From positions 124,001 through 188,000 of the forward strand of contig NZ_JACRTD010000005.1 in the NCBI RefSeq assembly GCF_014385085.1: DNA of 64,000 nt. Reading direction: 5' to 3'. The DNA is from Youxingia wuxianensis (GTDB taxonomy: Bacteria > Bacillota > Clostridia > Oscillospirales > Ruminococcaceae). Positions 31,588 to 40,583 of the stretch are shown here, piece after piece. The notes beneath the pieces are model-generated. The model saw only the letters and a list, made by a program, of their open reading frames with translations. It was not told the DNA's origin and ran no database searches. Each line of letters opens with the position of its first letter. Position 1 is the stretch's first letter. A program made the translations under genes and the position numbers.

Positions 31588-33546
31588 TTACATGGTCTGC
31601 TGATAGGATACCTGCTCCTCATGATCATCCGCCTTGTGGCCCATGGCCATCCGCTTTTCCGTCAGCCGCTTGCGCCGTTTGGAATCAATGCGAATCCCTG
31701 CCGGATTGCGAGGCGGCATGGAATTGTCCCGGAAGATCCGGCTCATGTGATGGAGCAGCTTGGTTGCCGCCAGCATGACGGACGGATCTCGGAACTGGTC
31801 AAAGCGGTCAAGGAAGAATTGAGCATACGCATTGCCCTGGGCAGCGGAGCGGGTGAACCAATCCCTGGCCTGCTCCCGATCCTGTTCCACATCCCGGCCC
31901 AGGAGATACAGCTTGCCCAGTGTGTACTGAGCAAACGGGTTTCCTTGTCTGGCGGCGGCAGTCAGGTACTCCAGAGCTTTTCTCACATCCTTCTTTACGG
32001 ACTCACCGGTGAGACAGAGCTTCCCAAGGCGGTATTGGGCAAACGGATTCCCATGCCCGGCGGCCTTGTCCAGCCAGCGCACCGCCTCATCGGTGCGCTT
32101 TTGAGAGAGCAGGAGCTTCCCGAGTGCGTATGCCGAAAAGTCATTTCCGGCCTCTGCGGATAAGCGAAACCAACGCTCCGCTTTTTCATGATCCCGCATG
32201 GTGGAGAGATCTTCCCGGTAGAACTTTCCCAGTTGATGCGCCGCCACCGTGTATCCTTCCACCCAGAGCTGTTCCAGCACCCGGACGGCTTCGGCGTGTT
32301 CCTCATCCAGCGCATAGACATCCTGCAGAACCGTTTTGGCGGCACGATAGCGTCGAGCCTGTTCATATACGCTGCTGGATCGCTGCTCCTCATGTGCCGC
32401 CTCCGGCTCCGGCTCATCTTGCATCTTCTCATCTTCAAAAGTCGGGAGGCCGAGGCGGATGTTCTCGGCCTCCCGGATGATATCGTTTTTGATCCGGCGG
32501 AACTCTTTCTGCTGAGAGAGCGGGAGATGTTCCCGCGGTGTACGGCTGCCATAGCACTCGTTCAGCTCATCCCGGATCTGATTCCAGGTTTCATAGCACT
32601 TTGCTACTTCCGGCTGCCGGGCCAGCTCGTCCACGATGGTGTCCACCAATGCTTTGAGCGGTTTCTTCAGATAGCCATACTGCTTTTTCCCGGTGGTGGT
32701 TTCCAGCGCCTGCACCAGCTGGCGCATCTGCTTCTCGATGACAGGGTTGTCGCAGAGCTGATGCTCCATCTTCTGAATCAGCTCCCGCATGGTATCCTGC
32801 GCCGCTTCGATCAGCTCTTTATAGGCAACATCCTTCCGCTCGTAGATCTGGATCATCTCATCCCGGAAGATGGTGTTGGTCAGCTTGGAGCGCATGGCCG
32901 CAATGCCTTCCCTGGTCAGGAAGCCCTCCTTCGGATCGTCTGACCAGACCATCATGTGGATGTGGGGGTGATGCCCCTCATTGTGGAAGGCCGCATACCA
33001 GCGGAAGTGATCAGCCTGTATCTTCATGGCCTTGGCCAGATCCTGTGCGTGCATCATGAGCAGGCCGCGCCATGCGTCCGCATTGTCGTACCCCAGCCGG
33101 GCAGCATCCTCACGGCGCAGGGAGTAGATGATGGTCCACACATTTCCGTCATGGGCTTCCAGCTCGGACATGGCTGCGTCGAGGTCTACCGCGGCGGCGG
33201 AGCTGAACAGGCCATGGGCCCCGCGGCGCTCCACACGGGGGCGGGTGGCAATGTAGGACAGGTATCCGCTCTCAGAATTTATTTCGTGGAGGTTTGCATC
33301 CAGCGCCATGGTGATGAAGGCTGATGCGGTACCAAGGGTAGGCGTCTTACGGTAATCCTCATACTCGAACAGATCCACGGCATCAGGGAAATCATGCAGG
33401 AGCTTTTGGATCAGTTCCCGCTGTCCTTTGGTGACGGGACCGTTGCCGGTCAGCTTCTCCACACCTTCGCGGATGGCAATGTATTTCATGTACCCGCCGG
33501 CCTTTTCGGATTTGATGTAGCCGCTTTTCTGTACGAGCTTTGCCAT
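31588..33546 (-). CDS. Relaxase (MobP/MobL-type) with C-terminal Sel1 repeats
   Basis: 652 residues. The N-terminal nuclease domain has the His triad HHPHIH (192-197, in HNEGHHPHIHMMVW), which holds the divalent metal, and a likely catalytic Tyr among YxEDYRK or SGYLSYIA earlier. From about residue 420 to 590 come four or five Sel1/TPR-like repeats (A-x-W-F-x-x-A-A-x-x-G-N patterns such as AVRWLDKAAGHGNPFAQYRLG). It nicks oriT and pilots DNA to the recipient. Preceded by a ribbon-helix-helix accessory gene three bases away. Confidence 0.88.
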   Translation of the reverse strand: MAKLVQKSGYIKSEKAGGYMKYIAIREGVEKLTGNGPVTKGQRELIQKLLHDFPDAVDLFEYEDYRKTPTLGTASAFITMALDANLHEINSESGYLSYIATRPRVERRGAHGLFSSAAAVDLDAAMSELEAHDGNVWTIIYSLRREDAARLGYDNADAWRGLLMMHAQDLAKAMKIQADHFRWYAAFHNEGHHPHIHMMVWSDDPKEGFLTREGIAAMRSKLTNTIFRDEMIQIYERKDVAYKELIEAAQDTMRELIQKMEHQLCDNPVIEKQMRQLVQALETTTGKKQYGYLKKPLKALVDTIVDELARQPEVAKCYETWNQIRDELNECYGSRTPREHLPLSQQKEFRRIKNDIIREAENIRLGLPTFEDEKMQDEPEPEAAHEEQRSSSVYEQARRYRAAKTVLQDVYALDEEHAEAVRVLEQLWVEGYTVAAHQLGKFYREDLSTMRDHEKAERWFRLSAEAGNDFSAYALGKLLLSQKRTDEAVRWLDKAAGHGNPFAQYRLGKLCLTGESVKKDVRKALEYLTAAARQGNPFAQYTLGKLYLLGRDVEQDREQARDWFTRSAAQGNAYAQFFLDRFDQFRDPSVMLAATKLLHHMSRIFRDNSMPPRNPAGIRIDSKRRKRLTEKRMAMGHKADDHEEQVSYQQTM

Positions 33547-33549
33547 GGG

Positions 33550-34029
33550 TTACACCGACTTCTGGAAGTCCAGCGCATCCTTGAACGAGATGCGCCCGTT
33601 GGTGCGCTTCATATCCCGAATGGCGCGTCCCCGCAGACGCTGGTACTCGCCTTCGTCGATATCGGTGTCGTAGGCGATGATCTGCCCCAGCACATTGAGA
33701 TCCACACCCTGCTTGAACAGGAGCGAGCCCATGCGACCGGTATAGTAATCCAGTGTGCCGGTCATCATGGCAGAGAACGCTTCGGGCAGAAAGGCGCCGG
33801 CGTTCTTAGTGTTCAGGTAGCCAATGTAAAACCGGAGCGCCTGCTCAACGAACTCGCTCCGGCTGGCGCAGTTGTCGATGCGCAGGTAGATGTCTACCTT
33901 CTCGTCCAGATCCTCAGAGATCCAGAACCCCTTCTTCGTTTTTCTGCTTTCAGACTTCAGTAAAACCACTCCTTTTTTCGTCAAGTCCCCGCTGAGAACC
34001 CTTGCCACAGCGGAGCTTTTCCGCATCAT
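33550..34029 (-). CDS. Ribbon-helix-helix relaxosome accessory protein
   Basis: About 159 residues from the ATG at 34,029, though the true start may be nearer 33,960, where AAAGGAG is followed by a possible CTG; longer frames run into a hairpin-rich non-coding region. The recognisable segment GFWISEDLDEKVDIYLRIDNCASRSEFVEQALRFY (in two parts) is an RHH DNA-binding domain. Position directly before the relaxase and after a candidate oriT indicates a MobC/NikA-like role in nicking-complex assembly. Confidence 0.7.
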   Translation of the reverse strand: MMRKSSAVARVLSGDLTKKGVVLLKSESRKTKKGFWISEDLDEKVDIYLRIDNCASRSEFVEQALRFYIGYLNTKNAGAFLPEAFSAMMTGTLDYYTGRMGSLLFKQGVDLNVLGQIIAYDTDIDEGEYQRLRGRAIRDMKRTNGRISFKDALDFQKSV

Positions 34030-34085
34030 AGGGTCCAACAGCTCTTTCCACCCGCCGGATTGTCCCCGCTGCGAAAAGCCGGAAA

Positions 34086-34141
34086 CTGCCCGCACTGCGG
34101 GCAGAAGTGGGAGAGCCGGGGGCGGCCTTGTCCCCGGCTCT
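34086..34141. other. Candidate origin of transfer (oriT) hairpins
   Basis: Two inverted repeats lie in the 248-base gap upstream of the relaxosome and relaxase genes: CTGCCCGC/GCGGGCAG (34086-34093 and 34097-34104), and AGAGCCGGGG/CCCCGGCTCT (34112-34121 and 34132-34141). Position beside the RHH protein and relaxase is typical for oriT. The nick site cannot be identified by eye, and the second hairpin could instead be a terminator. Confidence 0.4.
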
Positions 34142-34277
34142 TTCTCCTGCTTCGCTTTCACCAGCTTCCCGCTCTCCTGGAAAGCGGCCCAAATTCCGCC
34201 CGCTTCCCTCTGGAGGGGTACACGGTCGGCTGGTCGCTGAAAGCCGCACACAGCGGCTCACAGGGGGCGACACGGCG

Positions 34278-35306
34278 CTACATCTGCATCTCTGGGGACT
34301 CCTGGCTCTGCTCCGACAGATAGTCCCCGCAGCACTCCTCCAAACTCTGGCCCCAGTGTTCCTGACAGTAGGTGTTCATCTTGGGGAGGAGCAGAGCCTG
34401 CTCCTCGGCGCTGAGGCGATACTTGAACGCCTCCTCGTCGCCGTTGCCCCGCTGCAGATACACCTCCAGCGTGTCACAGACGCGACGGGTATCCAGATCG
34501 TAGTTGGCATAGATGTTCAGCCAGTCGTCATTCTCGGAGGTGCAGACATCGGTTCCGAACACTTCATCCGCATTGAACGATACTTCCATGTAGAACTCCA
34601 GCAGGTTGTCGTTCTGAATAATGTCCTCGGCGAAGGAGATGTCCTCGGCGCAGAGCCGCCGGCTGCCGGTGAGGTATTCCGGCTCCTGGATGAGCGCCCT
34701 CTCCTCCAGACGGTCCAGGAAGATCCGCCACCTTTCGTCCGACGAAGCGTTGCCCTTCTTCATAGCGAAGTAGGCGGCGGTGCTCACATCCCGGATTCTG
34801 AACCGCTTCCAGCCATCCATGATGCTGACGGCTTCCATATCTCCGCTGTCGAGGTCGATGTCGTAGGCACCCACCACCCGGCCGGTGTTGTCCAGCCGCT
34901 CCGACACATAGGAGTTGAACTCCTCCTGAGAGATTCGCTGGGTGTGCAGCAGCGTTTCGACAAAGCGGTGGGGCGCCTCGTCGGGCGGCTTGCGGATGTA
35001 GCTGCGCAGACGGCGGGCGGTCGAGAGCAGCTCGAGTTTTTCCTCGGCCAGAATATAATCGGAGCCGCCGTTCTCCGTGACATGAAAGACGGCGAAGCGC
35101 CGTGCGGCCTCCCGAGCCTCCTCCTCCGCCTGCTGCTCTGCCCAGAGCTCATGGCTGATGCGCTCGTACTCCCGCTGAGGAAGCTGGTTGCACATTTCAT
35201 CAAGGATATTCTCCAGATGCTCCTCCAGCGTTTCCCCCTTCAGTTGTTTGCTCAGAGCGTCGTACCACCGCTCGTCGAGCCAGAGTGTGATCTCACGGCC
35301 CCTCAT
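34278..35306 (-). CDS. Conserved ICE protein of unknown function
   Basis: 342 residues from the ATG at 35,306, which has GGGAGG upstream and overlaps the previous stop. The N-terminus (MRGREITLWLDERWYDALSKQL) looks like a short DNA- or partner-binding segment, followed by a coiled-coil-like charged stretch. The rest (AYDIDLDSGDMEAVS, YLTGSRRL) is acidic and soluble. No family recognised with confidence. Such proteins are frequent in Clostridia ICEs beside DUF3848 and DUF6103 genes. Confidence 0.7.
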   Translation of the reverse strand: MRGREITLWLDERWYDALSKQLKGETLEEHLENILDEMCNQLPQREYERISHELWAEQQAEEEAREAARRFAVFHVTENGGSDYILAEEKLELLSTARRLRSYIRKPPDEAPHRFVETLLHTQRISQEEFNSYVSERLDNTGRVVGAYDIDLDSGDMEAVSIMDGWKRFRIRDVSTAAYFAMKKGNASSDERWRIFLDRLEERALIQEPEYLTGSRRLCAEDISFAEDIIQNDNLLEFYMEVSFNADEVFGTDVCTSENDDWLNIYANYDLDTRRVCDTLEVYLQRGNGDEEAFKYRLSAEEQALLLPKMNTYCQEHWGQSLEECCGDYLSEQSQESPEMQM

Positions 35307-35917
35307 TGCATTCCTCCCATTTCCGGCCCGCACTGCTTCATCTCAGGGTACTCGGTCAGGAGGTGCCACACGCCGTTTGCGTAGTTGGCGCTGTTGACCG
35401 TCTGACTGAGAAGATTGTCGGCAGAGAGCGACATCGTGATGCCGGGCACGCCGGGATGCGCCGCGGCACTCTGGCCGCTCATCAGTCCTTCCGCCTGGGC
35501 TGCGGTCAGGGGCACAAAGCCGCACGGAGTCATCAGGGAAAAGATGCCGCCAACATGGGTGGCCAGGAAATCACGAACCGTGCGTGTGCCTGCGTCATCA
35601 GACAGTTCCTCCCGAAGCGTCCAGACGCAGTGGAGAAGTTCCTCACCATGGGAGGCATCCAGACCATTCTCCGCAATCCAGCGGTCTGCCAGCTCATCCA
35701 GCGGCTCGTCCAGCCCCAGCAGAAATCTGGCGTCCTCCTCATTGATGGCGTCCTCGATATTGTCACGGATCAACCGTGCGGCGGTGATCTCCTCAGCGGC
35801 ATCGATCAGCTGAGAGGGATCGGCTGCCATCCACTGCTTGACCCGGCGTTCATAGTCTGCGCTGATCCGCTTCTTCAGCTCTTTCTTGTAATCCATGGCG
35901 ATCTCATCTTTGTTCAC
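35303..35917 (-). CDS. DUF3848-like protein
   Basis: 204 residues, soluble, acidic. The start MDYKKELKKRISADYERRV and AAEEITAARLIRDNI resemble the DUF3848 family common on Firmicutes mobile elements. The first ATG (35,917) overlaps the stop of the upstream gene; an internal Met (residue 8) is an alternative. Function unknown. Confidence 0.65.
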   Translation of the reverse strand: MNKDEIAMDYKKELKKRISADYERRVKQWMAADPSQLIDAAEEITAARLIRDNIEDAINEEDARFLLGLDEPLDELADRWIAENGLDASHGEELLHCVWTLREELSDDAGTRTVRDFLATHVGGIFSLMTPCGFVPLTAAQAEGLMSGQSAAAHPGVPGITMSLSADNLLSQTVNSANYANGVWHLLTEYPEMKQCGPEMGGMQ

Positions 35918-36177
35918 TGGATCACCTCCGGTTCCTGGTCAGGCTTCGGTGCGGCGGCTCTCGGGCTGCGCCGGGACTTGCTCGGAGCGGCGGCGCTTAC
36001 ATCGCTCTCATCGATATACTCCCGCACGGGGGCGGGTACATATTTTTCATAGAGCTTCACCAGCGCATCCGTCATCTCACGGTCCAGGTCAAGCTCCTTC
36101 TTGCCCATATAGCGTTTGAGCGCAGAGAGCTTCTCCTCGTCGAAGGTGATGGTCAGGTTCACTTGCTTCATTGGCAC
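35914..36177 (-). CDS. DUF6103-like small protein
   Basis: 87 residues. VNLTITFDEEKLSALKRYMGKKELDLDREMTDAL fills residues 6-39 and resembles a ribbon-helix-helix pattern; a basic, Ala/Pro-rich tail follows (SKSRRSPRAAAPKP). It is likely DNA-binding and is the first of three overlapping genes leading to the relaxase region. The family assignment is from memory. Confidence 0.7.
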   Translation of the reverse strand: MPMKQVNLTITFDEEKLSALKRYMGKKELDLDREMTDALVKLYEKYVPAPVREYIDESDVSAAAPSKSRRSPRAAAPKPDQEPEVIQ

Positions 36178-36185
36178 TTCCTTTC

Positions 36186-37382
36186 TCAGTCGTAGTTGAT
36201 GTATTCGATCTGCAGCCAGTGGGTCCAGCCCCGACCCTCCAGCTTTGTTTTCACCACACCTTTTTTGGTATTCATAGCTTCAATCACATAACCGTCACCG
36301 GTGTACACGCCAATGTGACCGTCATGCCAGACAGCGAGGCCGGGGATATCCGGCATGGTGTCGATGGTTCCGGATACTGAGGCGTTATAATACATCTGGT
36401 TGGCGCCAAGATCCGGCATCCCGTTGGTTCCATACTCGATAGTCATGGTGTCGGGATTGAGCCATCCGTACCCTTTGATCAGGCCCACGCAGTCTGTGGT
36501 TCTGCCTCCCAGCCAGTTGGCACGGATGAAGTCCGCATAGCTGCCGACACCGTCAGGGTACTGCTCCAGCTTGTAGGCGAAGAGCGAACCGGTGAGGACA
36601 CTGCCGTATGTTCCCCAGACATAGCCCCAGCCGGACTCCCAGGCGTGGATGGCGTAGGTCACAAGGTCTGCGGCGTTCTTGGTGGTTGGATCGGTGAAGG
36701 CGGAGATGTCCAGCTCTATGCTGCTCCCATCCCCTCTGAGATACTCGCCGCTGTAGCTGCCGCCTCCCACGGTACCGGCTATCATGGTATAGATATGGTC
36801 GATGTTGCTCTTGTCATCGTCCGTGATCTCTCTGCCCAGATGGGCTTCCAGATTGGCGTAGGCCTGGGACAGAGAGACCGGCACCGCGACGGTGTATTCT
36901 TCTTCCTCTGTACTTGTGGTCCCGTCCTCCAGAGTCACTTCCACGGTTCGTGTTCGGGTTTCGGTGGTGTAGAAGCACCCCACGAAGCTGTTCGACGCCC
37001 GTGTGGACGGGGCGTCGTCCCCAAAGCAGAGGGCATAAAAAACAGCCTTGACTCTGATCGGGTCAAGGCTGTTGCCGCTGTCCATCTGCCCATTGGCAGA
37101 GGACACCGCCGAATCCAGAAGAGAAAAGGCCGAGCGCATTTCCACGATGTGATATCGGAACTCCGCCGGAACTTCTGCGGAGAATTCCGCTCCGTAGAAG
37201 CATGCCTCCACCGAATAGTTGTTATGCTCCGCCCCGCCTGAGCCAAGGGAGCAGAGCAGGGCGATCAAAAGAATGACGGGTGAAAAGATTGCCACCAGAA
37301 TCCAGCCCAAACCTTTACGGGTCTTTTCGTTGGTAAGCAGCATGGCAGCGGCCTTGGCCACTGCGGCAGCAGAAACAGCCAT
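36186..37382 (-). CDS. NlpC/P60-type cell-wall hydrolase of the transfer apparatus
   Basis: 398 residues. A basic start and one membrane anchor (about 26-46), an extracellular linker domain, then a C-terminal NlpC/P60 (C40) peptidase domain with catalytic Cys298 in RTTDCVGLIKG and His356 in HDGHIGVYTG. It would open peptidoglycan for assembly of the mating channel. Its start overlaps the VirB4 stop by one base. Confidence 0.88.
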   Translation of the reverse strand: MAVSAAAVAKAAAMLLTNEKTRKGLGWILVAIFSPVILLIALLCSLGSGGAEHNNYSVEACFYGAEFSAEVPAEFRYHIVEMRSAFSLLDSAVSSANGQMDSGNSLDPIRVKAVFYALCFGDDAPSTRASNSFVGCFYTTETRTRTVEVTLEDGTTSTEEEEYTVAVPVSLSQAYANLEAHLGREITDDDKSNIDHIYTMIAGTVGGGSYSGEYLRGDGSSIELDISAFTDPTTKNAADLVTYAIHAWESGWGYVWGTYGSVLTGSLFAYKLEQYPDGVGSYADFIRANWLGGRTTDCVGLIKGYGWLNPDTMTIEYGTNGMPDLGANQMYYNASVSGTIDTMPDIPGLAVWHDGHIGVYTGDGYVIEAMNTKKGVVKTKLEGRGWTHWLQIEYINYD

Positions 37383-39214
37383 CAGCGACCACCTGCCGTT
37401 CCGAAGAGTTTCTCCTTGTAGGCCGGGGCGTGAACCTCCAGCAGATATCGTTCATTGCCGCACTTGTACAGGCAGACGCCGCGCTGGGGGAACTTGATGA
37501 GATTGTATTCCGACTCCTCCAGCTGGAGCATATCCATGTAGGACCGCTTGTCGATGGAGCCGGCATTGAACAGAAACTGGTGAGGCGGGATGCTGAACAG
37601 GGGTTTGGTCATCTCACGGACGCCCTCCTGATCGAAGTCCTCCAGATTCTGACTGGCCAGCAGCATCGCCGATTCCTTCTTTCGCACACGCTTCAGACAA
37701 TTTCGGATGTACTCGATGGCGGTGGGGTTGGACAGCCAGATATACAGCTCATCCAGAGCTGCCACGGTATTGCCCACGGTCAGGAGCTTATCGGACATGA
37801 AGGACAGCACATTGAAGAGCATGGCGTTGCGGACATTTTTGGCGGCGCTGAGCATTCCCTTGACGCCGAACACCAGGAAGCGGCTGGAGGTAATGTTGGT
37901 ATGCCCGTTGAAGAACTGGGCGTCAGCGCCCTTGCACATGGAGTGCAGCCCCAGCAGCACCTCTTGCAGGAGCTTTTGGGTGTAGAGCTGGTGACGGTCG
38001 GCGTCGTAGGTCTTGAATTCCTCCTCAATGAGATCGTAGAGGTCGGAGAGGATGGGATAGTCCTCCGGGCACATCCGGCTGAAGTTGGTGCGCTCGGTGA
38101 TGCCGAACTTGCGATACAGCTTGGACAGCATGATCTCGATGGTGTCGATGTGCGCGTCGCTGAAATCCTTGTAGGCCCGGAAAAAGTCCTTGAGGAAGGA
38201 GATGTGCTGCGCCAGCAGGGTGCTTTTGCGAAAGGCCTCCGGCGCGTCGGTGGCGTTGGGGTCTCCGCCGTCATCCCAGCACTTGGGTTCCAGCACATTG
38301 ATGATGTACTGCCCGGCCATCAGGTCTGCGAAGCAGCCGCCCACCGCCTCGCACATCTCCTGCTGTTCATGTTCGGCGTCCAGGCTGATGACGGATTTGC
38401 CGGACTCCAGCAGATTCAGGATCAGCAGCTTCATCAGGTAGGACTTGCCCTGGCCGGAGTTGCCCAGGATAAGGATGTTGGCGGAGGTCTTGTCCTCGTC
38501 CCGCTGGTCGAAGTCCACCAGAATGTTGCTGCCGTATTTGTCTTTGCCGATGTAGAAGCCTTTGGAGTCCAGCTTGCCAGAGTAGTTGAAGGGATAGAGA
38601 TTCGCCACGCTGGAGGCGGGCAGCACCCGTTCAAACTGGATGCCGAATGTGTTGTGGCCGCAGGGATTGACGCAGCGGAAGCCCTGCTGCTGACGGAGCA
38701 GGAGCTTATCCACATTCAGCTTGCTCCGCACCAGCTCCGTCAGCACATCGGTCTGGAGCAGCTTGAGGTTGTTGTAGTCGGATGCGGTCAGCTCAATGTA
38801 TACAGCGCAGTGGAGCAGAGGCTCACGGTTGCGGTGCATGGTGGCCACCAGGGTGGCCACATCCTGAAGGTTGCTCTCGGCGGTGACCGTCTGCTGCAGG
38901 TCGTTGGTGTTGGAGCTGTTCAGGCGGTTCTTGTTGGCGGCGTTCTGAATGATGCGTTTTTCCTCAGCCGGGGTGACCTGCCGGGTGTAGATCCGCAGGG
39001 TGACGCCGTCCTTTTCTCCCAGATGGCGGAGAATAGCCTGCTCATCCGTGCTGGTCGGGTATTCGCGGAGTGCCCAAACGCAGCGGTAGGTGTTGCCGAA
39101 GATAAAATGATCCGGCATGAAGCTGACCACAGAGGGGGCAATCATATCCAAAAAGGATTTGATGGACGCCTCCTCACGGCTCTGCGGAACCGGTCTTTTC
39201 GCTTTCTTTGCCAA
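37382..39214 (-). CDS. VirB4/TraE-type conjugation ATPase
   Basis: 610 residues: N-terminal mating-channel domain, Walker A GNSGQGKSY (251-259), a Walker B in VAALDELYIWL (late), and RKKESAMLLASQNLEDF, the VirB4 Q-motif. It energises assembly of the type IV secretion channel. The following genes (NlpC/P60) and preceding ones (accessory protein, PrgI-like) give the usual Gram-positive mating-channel order. Confidence 0.93.
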   Translation of the reverse strand: MAKKAKRPVPQSREEASIKSFLDMIAPSVVSFMPDHFIFGNTYRCVWALREYPTSTDEQAILRHLGEKDGVTLRIYTRQVTPAEEKRIIQNAANKNRLNSSNTNDLQQTVTAESNLQDVATLVATMHRNREPLLHCAVYIELTASDYNNLKLLQTDVLTELVRSKLNVDKLLLRQQQGFRCVNPCGHNTFGIQFERVLPASSVANLYPFNYSGKLDSKGFYIGKDKYGSNILVDFDQRDEDKTSANILILGNSGQGKSYLMKLLILNLLESGKSVISLDAEHEQQEMCEAVGGCFADLMAGQYIINVLEPKCWDDGGDPNATDAPEAFRKSTLLAQHISFLKDFFRAYKDFSDAHIDTIEIMLSKLYRKFGITERTNFSRMCPEDYPILSDLYDLIEEEFKTYDADRHQLYTQKLLQEVLLGLHSMCKGADAQFFNGHTNITSSRFLVFGVKGMLSAAKNVRNAMLFNVLSFMSDKLLTVGNTVAALDELYIWLSNPTAIEYIRNCLKRVRKKESAMLLASQNLEDFDQEGVREMTKPLFSIPPHQFLFNAGSIDKRSYMDMLQLEESEYNLIKFPQRGVCLYKCGNERYLLEVHAPAYKEKLFGTAGGR

Positions 39215-39290
39215 AATGGATGCCTCCTATTCTCCGTGGAGGCATCCCGGCCATGGAGTGGAACACCTCCACGGCCTATGATGAATTGAT

Positions 39291-39872
39291 TTACTCGCCC
39301 ACGATGACCCAGCGGTCCCCGTCGTAGTCCTCGAACTTCTCGGTGGTCACATTTTGCTCGAAATAAACGCCCAGCATCCGCTTGAGATCCTGCTCGGTGG
39401 CGCGGCGGGTGGTAAACCCATTGTCATTGATGCTCTGCTCAATGCGGCTGAGATACGGGAACACATCCGTTTCCTTTTCGCTTCGCAGCCGGATGATGAT
39501 ATAAAACTCCCGGCTGGATGCCATCAGCACCTGGATGCGATCCAAATGCTTGCTGTCCTGCTCCAGAAGTCGCCGGATGGCAGGAAGTTCCTCGCTGCCC
39601 ATGCGCTCCTGATAGAAGCTTTTGTTTCGCTCAAAGGACTCCTTGGAGTTGAGGGCCAGTATCTCAATTTCCGCCTGCCCCTTGACCACATTCAGCAGGG
39701 CGTAGATCCTGGCGCTGATGCTGGAATCGGACAGGACGCTGATGTTGGTGGGCTTGATGATAAAAAAGACCAGATCGCCCACGCGGGTGGCGATGCAATA
39801 GTCCTTGATGCCGTCGATCCCCATGAGCTGCCGGGTCGATTGCGCGGCATTCTCTTTTTTCTTTCTGCTCAT
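39291..39872 (-). CDS. Conjugation accessory protein upstream of VirB4
   Basis: 193 residues from the ATG at 39,872, nine bases after AAAGGAGG. Soluble, beginning with a basic stretch (SRKKKENAAQSTRQ). The core (VGDLVFFIIKPTNISVLSDSSI, FYIIIRLRSEKETDVF) resembles the N-terminal domain of VirB4/TcpF-like proteins without the ATPase motor, so it may be a detached VirB4 N-domain. That is inference. Confidence 0.7.
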   Translation of the reverse strand: MSRKKKENAAQSTRQLMGIDGIKDYCIATRVGDLVFFIIKPTNISVLSDSSISARIYALLNVVKGQAEIEILALNSKESFERNKSFYQERMGSEELPAIRRLLEQDSKHLDRIQVLMASSREFYIIIRLRSEKETDVFPYLSRIEQSINDNGFTTRRATEQDLKRMLGVYFEQNVTTEKFEDYDGDRWVIVGE

Positions 39873-40261
39873 AGCTTCATTCCTCCTTTGGGAAAGCAAG
39901 GCGGGAAAAAGCCGGTGCAGCGCATGGTGACACAGCAGGTCACCCGTCTGGGGTTCTGGCTGAACCAGTATTTTGCCCTGGCGTTCTTGGCGCTGTAGCA
40001 GAGGGACTTCTCGCACAGAAGGCCGCCCACATAGCTTTTCAGCAGGGCCCGCAGGCTGCGGAAGCCATAGTAATATCTGCCGTCCTGGCTGCGGCAGCTC
40101 CACTTGTTCTTGGCATCCTGCCAGAAGAAGGCGTTGCGGCACTCCCACCGCTTGCGCTTCCGGCTCCACCGGAGCGTCAGGGAGGCGGACAGATCCCGCT
40201 CCTCGATTTCCGGCAGGCCGAAGTTTTCCTCGTTGTCATAGAGTGTGTCGGCGTGGAACAT
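39869..40261 (-). CDS. Hypothetical ICE protein, Cys/Arg-rich
   Basis: 130 residues from the ATG at 40,261, eight bases after GGAG; an ATG at 40,279 inside the upstream gene is the alternative. The middle is rich in Trp, Arg and Cys (RWSRKRKRWECRNAFFW). Overlaps the next gene by four bases. No family recognised; conserved position between PrgI-like and VirB4-accessory genes suggests a part in transfer. Confidence 0.6.
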   Translation of the reverse strand: MFHADTLYDNEENFGLPEIEERDLSASLTLRWSRKRKRWECRNAFFWQDAKNKWSCRSQDGRYYYGFRSLRALLKSYVGGLLCEKSLCYSAKNARAKYWFSQNPRRVTCCVTMRCTGFFPPCFPKGGMKL

Positions 40262-40262
40262 A

Positions 40263-40520
40263 TCACATTCTCCATTCATAGAATTGCTGTTTGGTAATCA
40301 GGAAGGCCACTGCATACCGGATAAAATCCAGAATGCTCGTGCCGTCAAAACGGATGCTGAGGAAGGCATAGACTGCCGTCAGCACCAGCGGAATAAAAAT
40401 TCCGGTCTGTGTCAGCGCCAGGATAGAGACCAAAAGCCCTACGCCAATGACGCCCACATCCCTGAGTTCCCAAAGCCACAGCATGGCCTTGGCAGTCAGA
40501 TTGTCAGGGTAGATATACAG
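40263..40520 (-). CDS. PrgI-like mating-channel membrane protein, probable CTG start
   Basis: 85 residues if translation starts at CTG 40,520-40,518. The residues YIYPDNLTAKAMLWLWELRD match the conserved start of this family, an ideal GGAGGTG lies seven bases upstream of the CTG, and a stop (TGA) is in frame just before it. The first ATG (40,484) would cut off the conserved YPDNLTAK segment. Two membrane spans follow (about 24-42 and 44-62). PrgI-type proteins (VirB3-like) form the channel with VirB4. Confidence 0.75.
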   Translation of the reverse strand: MYIYPDNLTAKAMLWLWELRDVGVIGVGLLVSILALTQTGIFIPLVLTAVYAFLSIRFDGTSILDFIRYAVAFLITKQQFYEWRM

Positions 40521-40534
40521 GGTGGTTCACCTCC

Positions 40535-40569
40535 AAAAAACAAACCGCCGGGGATATGCTCCCCAGCGG
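40535..40569 (-). terminator. Terminator downstream of the RHH gene
   Basis: On the minus strand CCGCTGGGG and CCCCGGCGG form a stem with one G-T pair, followed by TTTGTTTTTT. It would limit read-through from the DNA-binding gene into the PrgI-like/VirB4 genes. Confidence 0.6.
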
Positions 40570-40583
40570 CCGGTGCGGCATAT

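Noticed and set aside
34030-34251. N-terminal extension of the RHH relaxosome protein
   Set aside because: The frame is open but Pro/Arg-rich without pattern, overlaps strong hairpins, and lacks a ribosome site; more likely oriT DNA.
37430-39289. 619-codon open frame on the plus strand opposite virB4
   Set aside because: It is fully antisense to a well-supported VirB4 gene in GC-rich DNA and shows no ribosome site or family pattern; a shadow frame.
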